From: Craspedostauros australis
Lineage: Eukaryota > Bacillariophyta > Bacillariophyceae > Mastogloiales > Achnanthaceae
DNA: 64,000 nucleotides
NCBI GenBank assembly: GCA_026770025.1
Contig: JAMXDE010000061.1
Location: forward strand, 62,001-126,000
Reading direction: 5' to 3'
Position 1 is the first letter of the stretch. Each line of letters opens with the position of its first letter. Shown here piece after piece: positions 45,385-56,271 of the stretch. A program made the position numbers and the translations under genes. The notes under the pieces were generated by a model. That model was given only the letters and a program-made list of their open reading frames with translations. It was not told the origin of the DNA and did no database searches.

Positions 45385-46782
45385 TGAATCATGATTACGT
45401 CCCTGGTGGCCGAACGCAACACGGTTGGATACGATCGATCTGTTCTTCGTTGGTTGCCATTTGGAGTTGTGTTGGCTGTCGGCGCCGATCGTCTTAGATG
45501 CGACGATTGAAGTATCCGCAGTGAATGGGAAAGAGCATAGTCGTTGGGTGTGTGATGTGTGATATGAGTTCGCTGGGGCGGACATTCTGTCCTGCCTGTT
45601 GTTGTCGGTTGGTGTGGGACGCTGGATCGTTGGTCCATGAATCTGTCATTTGTGATCTTGTCGTGTTGTTTTCTTGATTTTCGGACAAACTTTGGTTCTT
45701 CGTTGTTCGTTTGTTCAATGTAATTTGTCCTTGCGAGCAACAAACGACATTTGCACTTAACCATTGACGATTCCCATCCAATCAGATTCGACCAAAGTGC
45801 GCCAATTTCACACCCACATTTTCGATCAAGACAACAAAACTGGATCGGGCATCGACCAAGGGATGCAGTCTATTGTCAAGTATGAGACAAGTAGATGACG
45901 CCAAGTCGATCTTCGAACCATGATGGAACCACAAAAGTGCAGCGCTCACAATGGTGCAGGAGCGCGTCCATAGTTCCACATATTTCGGAAGCCGCTGCAA
46001 TTAGCCCACTGCTGTCGCTGATCGTCAATTCTGTTGCTTGAGTCGTTGGCCTCGTGATGCAAAGCGGTAGGACATCATGCCCCGCACCATCTCCAGCATC
46101 CGGGTCATCCGCAAACCTGCGTAGCTTGCTGAATCAATGCCATGTTCATCTCCTTCCATTGGTGGAATTCGAAAAGGCCAACACCACACAGATTCGCGAG
46201 CACTTGAAAGTCAACACACAGTCTGCCAGAGTCCGGAGCCCTCGCAAGAGGATTGCGAGCAACATCAATTCGGAGCGTGTAGATCGCTCAGGCCCAACCT
46301 CCCCTTTCCCATCAGCCAAACACCATACAGTATTGAGCAATATGAATGGTTGATGCAACTGGAATGGCATAGACTCACCTCAATCGCGGCAATCGTGCAT
46401 GACACTGACGATGCCCTCCAGAAGGTGCATGACGACGGAGAGGAATTTGCATGGGTATGGATTTGGTTGGGTAAAAATAGCACCAGACGGAATTGCGAAA
46501 TAACAATTGGACGACTACAAAGTAGATGACAAGGCGAAGAATACGGCGCCAGTCCGGGCATGTAGCTGTCGAAACCGATGGAGTCCGTGAACGCAGCGGA
46601 AAGGGGAAGATGTTGCGACTTTATCGTGAGAAATAAGACGAGAGAAAACGAGAATCCAGCAACACAACGCGCCGAACTAAAAATAGCACAGGGTGAATCG
46701 CATGCAATGTATTGGTGGGTGGGTTGTCGGAAGCGTTGAAATCAAGGTATGGAGTTCATCCAACGGAGAGGATCGTGCAAAG

Positions 46783-46952
46783 TGTCAAACAGTACAAGTA
46801 ACTACGAAAGACGTATTGGCCCGTTGTTGCGTGCCCTGGTCGGAGCTCTTGTTGTTTATTTGTGAGTGCTGTCCGAAGACAGCCCCCGACCAGTATTTGA
46901 CTAATAGGATTAGTAAAGAAGTAAGAAGTAAGGAATTCTGTGAGAATTGTCA
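46783..46952. mobile_element. 170-bp TG..CA insertion with 5-bp target duplication (solo-LTR-like)
   Basis: Present only in the right arm; the left arm has the uninterrupted site GTGCAAAGGATG (about 10127). Flanked by CAAAG at 46778-46782 and 46953-46957. It starts TGTCAAAC and ends ATTGTCA. TG..CA ends with a 5-bp duplication are the signature of an LTR insertion reduced to one LTR. Internally it has nested hairpins: CTGGTCGG/CCGACCAG and, inside, GCTGTC-CGAA-GACAGC. It matches none of the LTRs of families A, B or C in this window. Confidence 0.88.
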
Positions 46953-49390
46953 CAAAGGATGAATGCAGTAATGTTTGCAATTGTGCTACGCACACAACAA
47001 CATCGTATACCACTATTGAAAAATTCAGTAGATTGATTTGGGAGAAAATCGGGGAACCAGAAATTGGATACGGAGGACCCAAGGCAAATAAGGAGTTGGC
47101 ACGGCACAACTCCAGGTTGCGGCTCTCACACACCTGCGCAAGCCAGAGTGGGTATGATGGTGCTGTCGTACGCTGTCTAGTGTATGAACATACCTATCGT
47201 TCAATGATCAGAATCTAATCAGTGGATTGCTAGAGTAGGCACAAGGTGGGCACCTGCAGCATTGCCACAGAATGCTACATGGACACCATCGCCGCCGACA
47301 CCAAGCGGCATGCCGAATGGAATGAGATTCTTGAATGATCGATCCCAAATGCTCTGCTCCAAGTACAACGCAATCTCCATGATGCTGGTAACATTGTCTG
47401 GTACAAATGGACTGACTCCAAGAGCAAATGTGCTGACTTCTGCCCATGAGCTAATCGGTGACTTGCGCCATTCCCTTTCACAGTTGCGTGTAGCAATTTG
47501 TGGCTGCACGTACCGGCGTTTGCTCCGCCCATCTGCACCATGTCCTGCGATGGTACCAATACGGCGACTATGGTTCGTCGCCAAGTGTGTCGATACGGTA
47601 TCCTTGGGATGATCACAGCTCGCTCCATCCATCCATTCGTCAATCTACCCAATACGTATGGTACTGGTATCAGTAGCATGGCATGTCATGTCGTGTCGTA
47701 TCGGAAAGCCACGAATGTATTCTGGAGTGTGCGCGATTTGTCGCTTGGCTTGTGAATCGGGATGCGCAGTTCTCTTGCAAATGGACACCAGTTCTCAGCG
47801 CAGAGCAGTGGCTCACATTTTGCTCTCACACGAACACAAGTCAATCGTGACGAGAGGACGAGCACACGCCATCAATTCGAAAATGTTTGTGCTTGCGAGG
47901 AAATCGGAACAACCTCTCAGCCTCATCCACACTACCTCATCCGTTAGTATGGCACTATTGTTTCATTGCTCAGAACATCCCATCCATCTGCCCCGACGCT
48001 TTCCGTACAGATGATCACCACCAGCTTCTCGTCTATCGCTCATCCAACAACCGCTGGGGGAGACAACAAATCGCATCCGCCTGTGGAACAGCGTTCACCA
48101 ATCATCAACCGCCAGTGCCATTCATGGTTGGCGCCAGCTGTTGCTTGCTCTGTGACTATCCAGACTGCCACGAACGGCCCCAGCAGACAACGGAGAATGA
48201 CGACGATCAGCGAGAGCAAGTGATGTTACCAAATCCATAGGCGCAAAAAAAATCACACACACATGTCAGCATCGATGTCTTCGCCTAGAGCAAGATTGGA
48301 GCTGTGTTTCCACAGCACCAAGAAGAATCGCTGTCGTATGCGACGCTGCTATCAAACCAATACAATAACCCTAAACCCAATCCACAAAATGGTGTCCAAA
48401 CGGTCAGCACGTTGTTGTTCCTTGTCTTTGATCCACAACAACTCTGGAGACGATAACGCACCATGGAACTGATCGTCATACCTATCTTATGAGGGTAACA
48501 ATGCTGACAATCCTTGCACTCCAAGTCTGCCTGCGCCGCTGACCACCAAGCGCACCTTGTGGATGCAACACCATCGTTGACGGTTGGAATTGACGGTGGA
48601 ATGTTGATTCTGCGGAAGTCAGCCGATCCATCACAAGATCGAACGTGATCAGCCTCCGATGTGCAAATAATGCAAATGTGGGCAGGTAGGATAAAAAACA
48701 GATGCATTATATGATGTGATATACTGCTGTACTCCCCTTCTTGTGTTCAGTGCGGCACATCATTCTGTTCTCGCAGAGCCACTCCGCAGTTTTGTGGCCC
48801 ACCAGAACCGATTCTTCTGGGAACGCGTATCGACAGGCACAAAGCAGTCCACAATGCGCGAGCGCAGCGCCTGAATTGGTTCTGTTCCACACAGGTTTCT
48901 AACAAAAAACCATATACTACGTCTGTATGTCCACCAAAATCAGAGGTAGAACAGAGCGATTCTTTGGGTGCGACATGGAACAAAACCAGGAAAAGGAATG
49001 AAACATGATCAAGAAAAGAGCAAAATGAGCTCACAAACTTCCACAACAACAACGAACATCAAATCCTCCAGGAGAGGCGCAACGAACGGAAACTCACCAA
49101 CTCGAGAAGAGCACAGCAGCGTACATCAGGAATGTGCCGTAGTCGCCAGCTGACTTTATTTCGCAGAACGGGACCCTTATCCTCCTGCACCTATCTTGTC
49201 ACAGAGTCTCGTGACCCTTGTATGAAATGAGAGACCACACGTGGAACGCGCGAGATCATTTTACACCGAACCTGCCATTGATCACAGTTCCCGCGCTCAC
49301 GAAGTACTACCAGCATCAGCAAAGGCAAAAGTAGCATCTCACTATACCTGGTGGAATATGCTGATAGCTCTGCACCTTCATCCCATCCTA

Positions 49391-51234
49391 GTGTCTCGTG
49401 GCTAATTTCCGGTTTTTTGGTAATTATTGGTAATTATTGGTAACCATTGGCATATCGCCGACGGCACAAACAACCATTCGATGAGTTGATGCCCGTTTCC
49501 TGACATCTTGACAATATTAGAAAGAGGAGAGTGAGAGCTCTCTGTTGATGTGTTCATTGTAGGCAAACGGTCTCCGCTTCATGTTCATCTCGATGCCTCT
49601 TTTTACCCTTTATCGGCCTTTTTCATACGGACGACGTATGGACGTGATTTCGGAATTTTTTCGTTGGTAACCATTGGTAACCACGTAGAGTCTACGACGT
49701 TCTGGTACAATAATTTATTGCTTCTTGGTCCAATCTCGACCGACTGTCTTCCAAAGACCCGCATCCAATTCTGTTTCGTCTATTGTTCAAGTGAATGGCA
49801 TGGCTGAATTCGTCACTTCATTCTGCTTTGGGTGGTGTGTTGGTCAGTGGTCCGGAATGCGTTTGTGTGTTGTTTTGGGTGTTTGAAGTTAGTCACTAAT
49901 GCTCGTGACAGCCATGATCATCAATCCGTGAACGCACAAAAGTTCGCGCCAAAAAATATCGCGCGTGTTTACGTGTTGTTGATTCGAACTGTTTTGTTCG
50001 CAGGAGTCTCTTTACTTTATGCAAGGTTGTGCATCGCCCTGACGTCGGATCATCGTGCCGTTTCTTTCAGTCGACGCAGTATCCTCTCCTTTACCTCCCC
50101 ATGTAGTATTGGTCTTCGTCCTTCACTTCCTCCAAAGATATATCAGTTGCAAGTTTTTCGTCACTTCATCGCGTACTATCCTCGCGAGGAAACATCAGTT
50201 CCTGATCACGCACCACAACTGTCTTCATTGGCAGTGGTTGTTACACTCTCGCGAAGAATAGCTACCTATCCTGCGCTCATGCGATGGGTGGGGTCGTTGA
50301 CGCAGTCGCTAATCGTGCTCTATCAATCCGCGTTCGAACCGTTCTGTGCAGGTAGCCTAATGTTCTATACGATCTCCAGCGCAACTATGGCCAATCGAAC
50401 ATTGGCCTCTACATTGCACACGTGACACATGCGAAAATGCGCGCACATGGCGTGGAAATTTTGCGCGGCACAGTTGCACATGCTCAGCGATGCGGAAGAT
50501 CCAAAGAAGAGCAGTGAGACAATGGCGAGGTTGAACTCCTCAGTGTGAAACAGTCGACTCTGCTCTATTCTGGACTGCTTTTGTGTGCTGCTGCTAACCA
50601 AGGGATCATTGCTTTCCCAAACAGGAAGGGTGCAACGATACACATGCATCCAAGTTGTTGTTGCCAAGACGGTTGCTGGTGTACGGTATTCCGAAGTAGA
50701 ACCAAAACGCTATTGCAGAACTTATCAACCATAATCAACTACAACGCAATACGATGAACGAAGTCGCAATGGATGACAACAAGATATAAGGAACTGATCA
50801 TAGCATGTGAAGAACACATTGGTTGGCACCACAATGTTTTGTGATCATTTCAACCATGTGTTAACACGCGCTGGGGCACAGAGAAATTCGCCACGATACA
50901 TCGCTGTGATTGGCATTCGTGAATGGGGTCAACGAGTGCCTGCTCCAAAGAAACAAACAGATCTCAACCACTACCCAACCAACCGCCATCAAAGTTGGAG
51001 AGGATGATTAAAAGCCACACGTGATAGTGCTCACCAAAGGAGAGCTCAAACAAACGGAGCGGCATGGACTTGCCAAGGAGATTTGTGTCAAAAATGGTAG
51101 TTTTGGGGCCACTTCGTGTGGGACTGACGTACAAAATGTACCAGCGTCTACGGCGAAATTGACTCATACGACTAGTTACCAATTGTTACCAATGGTTACC
51201 AAAAAAAATGGCCTCCACCCAAGCCACGAGACAC
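49391..51234. mobile_element. Second copy of the TA-flanked TIR element, in the right arm
   Basis: Mirror image of 5845-7688, carried along by the arm duplication and not an independent insertion. Termini GTGTCTCGTGGC and the subterminal GGTAAC/TATT units are preserved. Confidence 0.75.
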
Positions 51235-51770
51235 TAGTGTCGTATGGCACAGCGCAGTGCACGTACGTACCATCGCATGCTGGTGCAGTTTTGCTCCTCC
51301 ACACCATTTGTTCCAAGTCCACCGCGAGAAACTGCGTGCAATCAATTGGGGCCAAAAACAGTCGAAATGTGGGCCAATTCGCACGACTGTAGGCACGTCT
51401 GAGTTCAGCTTCGAGCGCCTTGCTGTGAGTCCGTCTGAGAGAGGAAAAAAGAACATTTTCGCCGCTCGCCAAAATCAAATTTGGAGTTAGTGATGAGTCG
51501 CATCCATGTCGCATCCCAAAAACTGAATCTAACGCACGATACAACACGACAGAATAGGTACCTTCATGACCTCCTAACCCATCCAATATACGTTTTAAGA
51601 ATGTATTTCTTCTATTTATAGATACAGGAAATATATGGTAAGGCCTCGAAAAAGTTACAGCAGGATCGCAGATGCGACGCCGACTTTGGCGTACTATTTT
51701 CGCTCAGGCGGGTCTTATTCAACAAAGAAAGCTACAGTCGATTGAGTCGGACATCGCCGTCGCTCTGCTC

Positions 51771-52038
51771 GTGGTTTGTGCGGTATCGTCTGTCCATCGA
51801 CCCTCATCGTTCGGATTCTGCCAGATTCGTGAATTGGCACTAAATCTGCACATTCAGTGGTTCGAATTTCTTAGTCATGGTAGTCGGTGCAGTTGAAGTC
51901 GTGTTTCAACATTTTTTCGTGTCTTGCGGGGCTGCGTGTCGCAGTACCCAAATTTGTGCAGATTTAGTGCCAATTCCCAAATCTGGCCGAATCCGAGCAA
52001 TGAGTGTCGATGGACAGACGATACCCCACAAACCACGC
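51771..52038. repeat. 82-bp imperfect inverted repeat with 104-bp spacer
   Basis: 51771-51852 and 51957-52038 are reverse complements with 7 mismatches in 82 by my count. The shared core includes GGTATCGTCTGTCCATCGAC and GGCACTAAATCTGCAC. It begins 53 bp outside the right arm's outer breakpoint and about 1 kb upstream of the NTPase-nuclease gene. I find no flanking target duplication. Confidence 0.9.
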
Positions 52039-53040
52039 GTAGGATCCACGTTGAGCAAATGACCGCTCCGCACAGTCATAATTTTCAGAACAGACAGGTT
52101 TCACCCCCCAACACCTCCGGTCACGTGAAAAACCTGCACAGAGTGTCTGTGCACGCAGACGGACATAGGCCAGACTGTGTCACAGACAACCTCAAAACTT
52201 GTTCTGACAGCACACAGAATGACGATCGTTGTACGTGGGCTTCTGTTCGCATCGAAGGACTTCAAAACCCGAAACTCGCGCCGCCGAAAATGGGTAAGAA
52301 TTGCCACCACCACAACAACAAGGCGGAAGACACCACTGAAAAAGAGATAGTGCAACAAAACCTGAGTGTTGTGCGAGACTTCTTCGTGTAGTTGCAACAG
52401 CACAAAGACGCACACACGGATTCAAACAGACACGAAGTCGAGGAGACCAAGAACAACAAGGCGCTGCTGTGAATGTGCCCGTAAATCACTCTTTTGGGAC
52501 CTTCCTTGTTCTGCACTCGCAAATGCATCCAAGAGAGCGCAGCCATCGTCGTCATCATCATCACTATCATCCACACCGACATCGTCATCGTCATCGACGT
52601 ACCCACAGCACTCAACCTTCAGAACCACCCACGCCTTCTCCATACCACACAGTCCCCATAGCGGTGTTGGTTGGTTGAGGAGCACTAGCGGAGCCGTTGA
52701 GACAAAACACGCACACACAGACACAGACTCGTACACAGACGGATTCATCGCAGGTAGCGAACAGGGCTGCTGCCACCGCACAACTCGATAGCATACAACA
52801 GCACACGATCCAACCCTGTTCGGAGGCAACCGAAGGAATCAACGCTGAACGGAGCCTGACTGGAGTCCTCACGAAGGCACAACAAGACAAGACAAGGTGA
52901 GCAGAATCAAACATTGTTGTTGCTATTGATGACACCAACACTCATAACAACACTCACACCAACACCACAACTCCACAGTTTCTTGTTGCTGTCGCCTTTT
53001 CGCCTCCAATCACTTCCGCCGAACGGCTGTCAACAGCAAG
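52039..53040 (+). other. Upstream region of the NTPase-nuclease gene
   Basis: Contains a CATCGTC/TCATCA microsatellite (about 52544-52600) and CACACAGACACAGACT repeats (about 52705-52745), with competing short frames on both strands and no recognisable domain. The 130 bp before the ATG are C- and A-rich (ACACCAACACCACAACTCC), a plausible leader. The start context is CAGCAAGATGG. Confidence 0.4.
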
Positions 53041-56000
53041 ATGGGCGACGACGCGCCGACGGCTGAAGATGATCAAAATACACTTATCGATCTCGACTCA
53101 ATCTTCAACAAAAAGGAGTTCTGGGCCGACATGTCGAACTTGGATAAGGACAAGGAAGCACAAAACCATCTGGAGGAGTGCGCCACCAAGGCCCTGAGGG
53201 AGGCCGGCGTCGTCGCCCCCGATGAGACCCGCATCAAGAAGACGAGCCGACAGATTCGTTCGAAATGGGACAACTGCCGCAAACACGTTTGCGTGCAGGT
53301 GCGCAAAGGCCTTACCGCTGCACAACTGTGCGGCAATGTTGAGGAATACGCCATTGATCAGAGCTCCACCTCGGTGTCAACGTGGCTCCTGACCTTCCTT
53401 CGTGGCAAGAATGCAATCCCCCAGTGCATCCTCGACGCTATCCAGGAACCCAACGACGATGATCATCTTATCGTTGACGGTAACCCACACCAGTCAGTTC
53501 TCAACCTGTTGAAGGAGATCCGCGGTGAAGACCCCAAGGGCTTTCGTGGTCTGAAGTACACCTCGGACATCATCCACCAAAATGAAACTGAATTCGCACA
53601 CTTCATCGGCAACCCCAACTTTCGACATGCAGGAAAGACCGACTTGATCCCCAAACAAGTCTTCATCCAAGCGCCCACACCAACAGGCACCCACCAGGAC
53701 GAGCGGGTCCATGTGTACCACGAAGAGAGTGGTAGTGGCAAGACCGTGCAGCTTGCGGCGAGCGCATACACCAGAGGCGCTCTGTTCACTATCATGCTCA
53801 ACACCGCCGATGTGAAACTTCTCCCTTCATCGAATGCTGATGATGAAGTAGACAAGGAAGACCGAATGGACAAATCCTGGGCGAAGCTCACAAAGGAAGT
53901 CAGATCGATCCTCACGCGAGACAAAAATAGTCTCGACAGGCTTGTCGACTTCCTGAAAGTGTTGGATGGGAAGATGCAAGAGAAGGCCACACTGTTCATC
54001 GTCGTTGGGATTGACGAAGCAAGCAAGTCCCCAAACTTCGTCCGGGCCATCATCCAGAGCCACAGAGACTTTGGAATGGTGCTGGGGAAGTTCATCCAGT
54101 ACAAATGTATTGAAGAGTTGACGGAGAAAGACATCCTCCCTCTATCAGGAGCACCACAAGGCTCTTCGAATGCAAGCAAACCGAGCCTGTTTTTTCATGA
54201 GTCCATCAACAAGCTGACAGACCTGGAACGAAGCGGACACCTCTGTCCTCTCCAGCACATTGACATCCAAGTCCTATTCTCTGTGGCAGGCACTGGTGCC
54301 GCCCAACCACCGACGGGATCAATCCCCAAGAGCTTCACTCACCTCAATACTTCTGCAAAGGCGAACCCTGCAGACGTCTACCACATTCTTCGCAGCGAAT
54401 ACACGCAAGGCGGCAAGCCTACCATCATACCAGAGTACACAGAGGTTAAGAAGTTCCCTCTTCTCAAGGCCATCGTTGATTCCAACGCCCGGATGATCTC
54501 GATCTACATGCGAGTGTCAAACGAGCGACAAGCGTCCAACCAAGGAACCGGAAAGAAGTCAAGTGAGAATGAATACGAGCAGAATGCCATCCTTTCCGAA
54601 ACCTTCAAAGTCTTCATGGAAAGCAATGGCATGAAAACTCTGGTGCACAACCCGTACCTTGCGCGGCTCACAGCATCCCAGGCTTTGGCGGTTCTTCTTT
54701 TCCAACAGAATGAATCTTTCAGCAAATCGCTCACCAACGATCAACTGAACAACATGGACTACGGGATCACCTTCCAACGCTTCAAGGGTGACGCGGGCGA
54801 TGCCATCATGCATCGGTTGGTCGTCACGTATGGCTTAGTCACTGCAAGGCCACTCAGAGGTGATGGTGGCTTCACTCCGCAGGCAAGTCCATTCGCGCTC
54901 AGCGATGCCATGCAGCTCCTTTGCCTTTGGCTCATTCAAGGCGGTGAAGCAGTTGCGGCTGAGAAATCGTTTCTCGGAACAACCTCAGCCAGCTTTGAGA
55001 CTCTCACTGCGTTGCTGGCCGGGGCCGCCATCGCTGCGTCCTCCGTCGTGAAGAAGGATACGCACGGGCGCGTCATAGCTGCTCCCGCCAACTGTGACAA
55101 TCCAAACACGGTTGGGCAGCAGAAAGCAGACATCTTTGCTGCTCTGGGCAAGGTCGGGATGAGCATCAAACCATACCCGGATGACAGCCAGCCATCTCAC
55201 TACACATGCAAAACGACCAAGGGAGAGAAATGTGTGGAAAGAAGCGCCGGCGATCTCTTTTGGTCTCTCAAGGGCACCCACCCGGCCCTACTTCCAAGAG
55301 ACCTCGGGATTCCTCGGGTGTACTTCCACAAGTCAATGATGACTTGCGTCGAGACCGAAGCGGACAAGCAGCGCATCATGGATGCTGCTGCAAACAAGCC
55401 GGGCGCTGTATTTGGCAAAATGGACGAATGTCATTTTGACCAAAACAGAGGCTTGCGTTCGAGTCCGCTCAAGGACATTGATGCAGATACGATATGGACA
55501 GAGTTGGAATCCGATGGTTCAATTTTCGTCGATCGCGACTTACTCCACCAATTCAGTGTGCTCTGGGAGGTCGAACAACAATGCAACGACCAGCAAGACC
55601 ACAAGCAGAAAGCCCCCACTGTGCCCCAAGTCATCCGTCGCATTGCCGCGGCGGGAATCAACAACTCCACCAATACATCTCACAAAGCACCCGACGAAGA
55701 CGCGAACCCGGCCGCCGCCCCCGCTCCCGCCAACGCATCTCACAGCACAACCACAGACGTCGTGAAATATTTCTTCAACCTGCCACTCATCCACGTTGCA
55801 GAAGGTAGCAGTGAGTTCGCAGATGCCTACGTCACCTTCCTTGTGGAGAAGACGGACAACACAGGTAAGAAGCTCTACGGTTTGCGAACAATCTGTATCC
55901 AAGCCAAAGATTACTCCGAGGATACAAGCCCAAACATGGAAGTCCACAAGAAAAATGCCTCCGCAGTGGCGAACTCCAGACTGCGTGATCTCTTTGGCGA

Positions 56001-56271
56001 CGACCGGATCTACACTGCTGCAGGTACGCGAAGCGCAGTTGCTTGGAACTGCAGGGAAGAATTTCCATACGTTCCTTTCGTGGTGGATGATTCCAAAATC
56101 CTGGAGAATCAGATGGAAGCGATGAGTAAGCGCCGCTCCAAGACTGCAAAACATGGCGCGCACGCTGTAATCTTCAGCGGACGAGGACAACACAAGGAGA
56201 CAGACAAAAGGAAGCAAGCCACAAGCGAGCCGTCGCAAGTACCAAGACGGAGCAAGAGGAAGACCATATGA
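53041..56271 (+). CDS. Crinkler/RHS-like protein: P-loop NTPase with C-terminal nuclease-like domain (1,076 aa)
   Basis: A single long frame. N-terminal residues 1-150 are helical and unrecognised. A Walker A, HEESGSGKT, lies at residues 227-235 (Lys234) and a Walker B, FIVVGIDEAS, has Asp325-Glu326, giving a P-loop NTPase core at about 190-480. The C-terminal region holds FADAYVTF (Asp928) followed by ICIQAKDYS (Gln954-x-Lys956), the D...(E/Q)xK pattern of restriction-endonuclease-fold nucleases. The tail is basic (RRSKRK near the end), suggesting nuclear targeting. NTPase followed by a REase-fold domain is the architecture of the Crinkler/RHS-type effectors, a class traced to transposon-derived proteins. 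A canonical Crinkler N-terminal header is not evident and there is no signal peptide. No introns are needed. Whether it acts as an effector, a genome-defence protein or a selfish-element protein cannot be told from sequence. The family call rests on motifs, not on a search. Confidence 0.7.
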   Translation: MGDDAPTAEDDQNTLIDLDSIFNKKEFWADMSNLDKDKEAQNHLEECATKALREAGVVAPDETRIKKTSRQIRSKWDNCRKHVCVQVRKGLTAAQLCGNVEEYAIDQSSTSVSTWLLTFLRGKNAIPQCILDAIQEPNDDDHLIVDGNPHQSVLNLLKEIRGEDPKGFRGLKYTSDIIHQNETEFAHFIGNPNFRHAGKTDLIPKQVFIQAPTPTGTHQDERVHVYHEESGSGKTVQLAASAYTRGALFTIMLNTADVKLLPSSNADDEVDKEDRMDKSWAKLTKEVRSILTRDKNSLDRLVDFLKVLDGKMQEKATLFIVVGIDEASKSPNFVRAIIQSHRDFGMVLGKFIQYKCIEELTEKDILPLSGAPQGSSNASKPSLFFHESINKLTDLERSGHLCPLQHIDIQVLFSVAGTGAAQPPTGSIPKSFTHLNTSAKANPADVYHILRSEYTQGGKPTIIPEYTEVKKFPLLKAIVDSNARMISIYMRVSNERQASNQGTGKKSSENEYEQNAILSETFKVFMESNGMKTLVHNPYLARLTASQALAVLLFQQNESFSKSLTNDQLNNMDYGITFQRFKGDAGDAIMHRLVVTYGLVTARPLRGDGGFTPQASPFALSDAMQLLCLWLIQGGEAVAAEKSFLGTTSASFETLTALLAGAAIAASSVVKKDTHGRVIAAPANCDNPNTVGQQKADIFAALGKVGMSIKPYPDDSQPSHYTCKTTKGEKCVERSAGDLFWSLKGTHPALLPRDLGIPRVYFHKSMMTCVETEADKQRIMDAAANKPGAVFGKMDECHFDQNRGLRSSPLKDIDADTIWTELESDGSIFVDRDLLHQFSVLWEVEQQCNDQQDHKQKAPTVPQVIRRIAAAGINNSTNTSHKAPDEDANPAAAPAPANASHSTTTDVVKYFFNLPLIHVAEGSSEFADAYVTFLVEKTDNTGKKLYGLRTICIQAKDYSEDTSPNMEVHKKNASAVANSRLRDLFGDDRIYTAAGTRSAVAWNCREEFPYVPFVVDDSKILENQMEAMSKRRSKTAKHGAHAVIFSGRGQHKETDKRKQATSEPSQVPRRSKRKTI

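Larger units (their letters stand above)
45524..51718 (-). repeat. Right arm of the ~6-kb inverted repeat
   Basis: Reverse complement of 5361-11283 plus 18324-18435. It preserves the empty site of copia A and carries an additional 170-bp insertion. Both ends are sharp: homology stops at GAATGGG (45524) and at GGGTCTTAT (51718). The short stretch 45385-45523 inside it is unique and shows no gene. Confidence 0.95.

Noticed and set aside
5361-51718. The whole 46-kb unit as a giant TIR transposon with ~6-kb terminal repeats
   Set aside because: No target-site duplication at the outer ends (GGGTC on the left, TCAAC on the right), no transposase inside, and the left end is embedded in a local palindrome.
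51858-51875. Possible tRNA T-loop (GGTTCGAATTT)
   Set aside because: No acceptor or anticodon stems can be built around it; it lies in the spacer of the 82-bp inverted repeat.
53463-54179. A 238-codon minus-strand frame opposite the NTPase-nuclease gene
   Set aside because: Antisense shadow of strong coding sequence containing the Walker A and B motifs.
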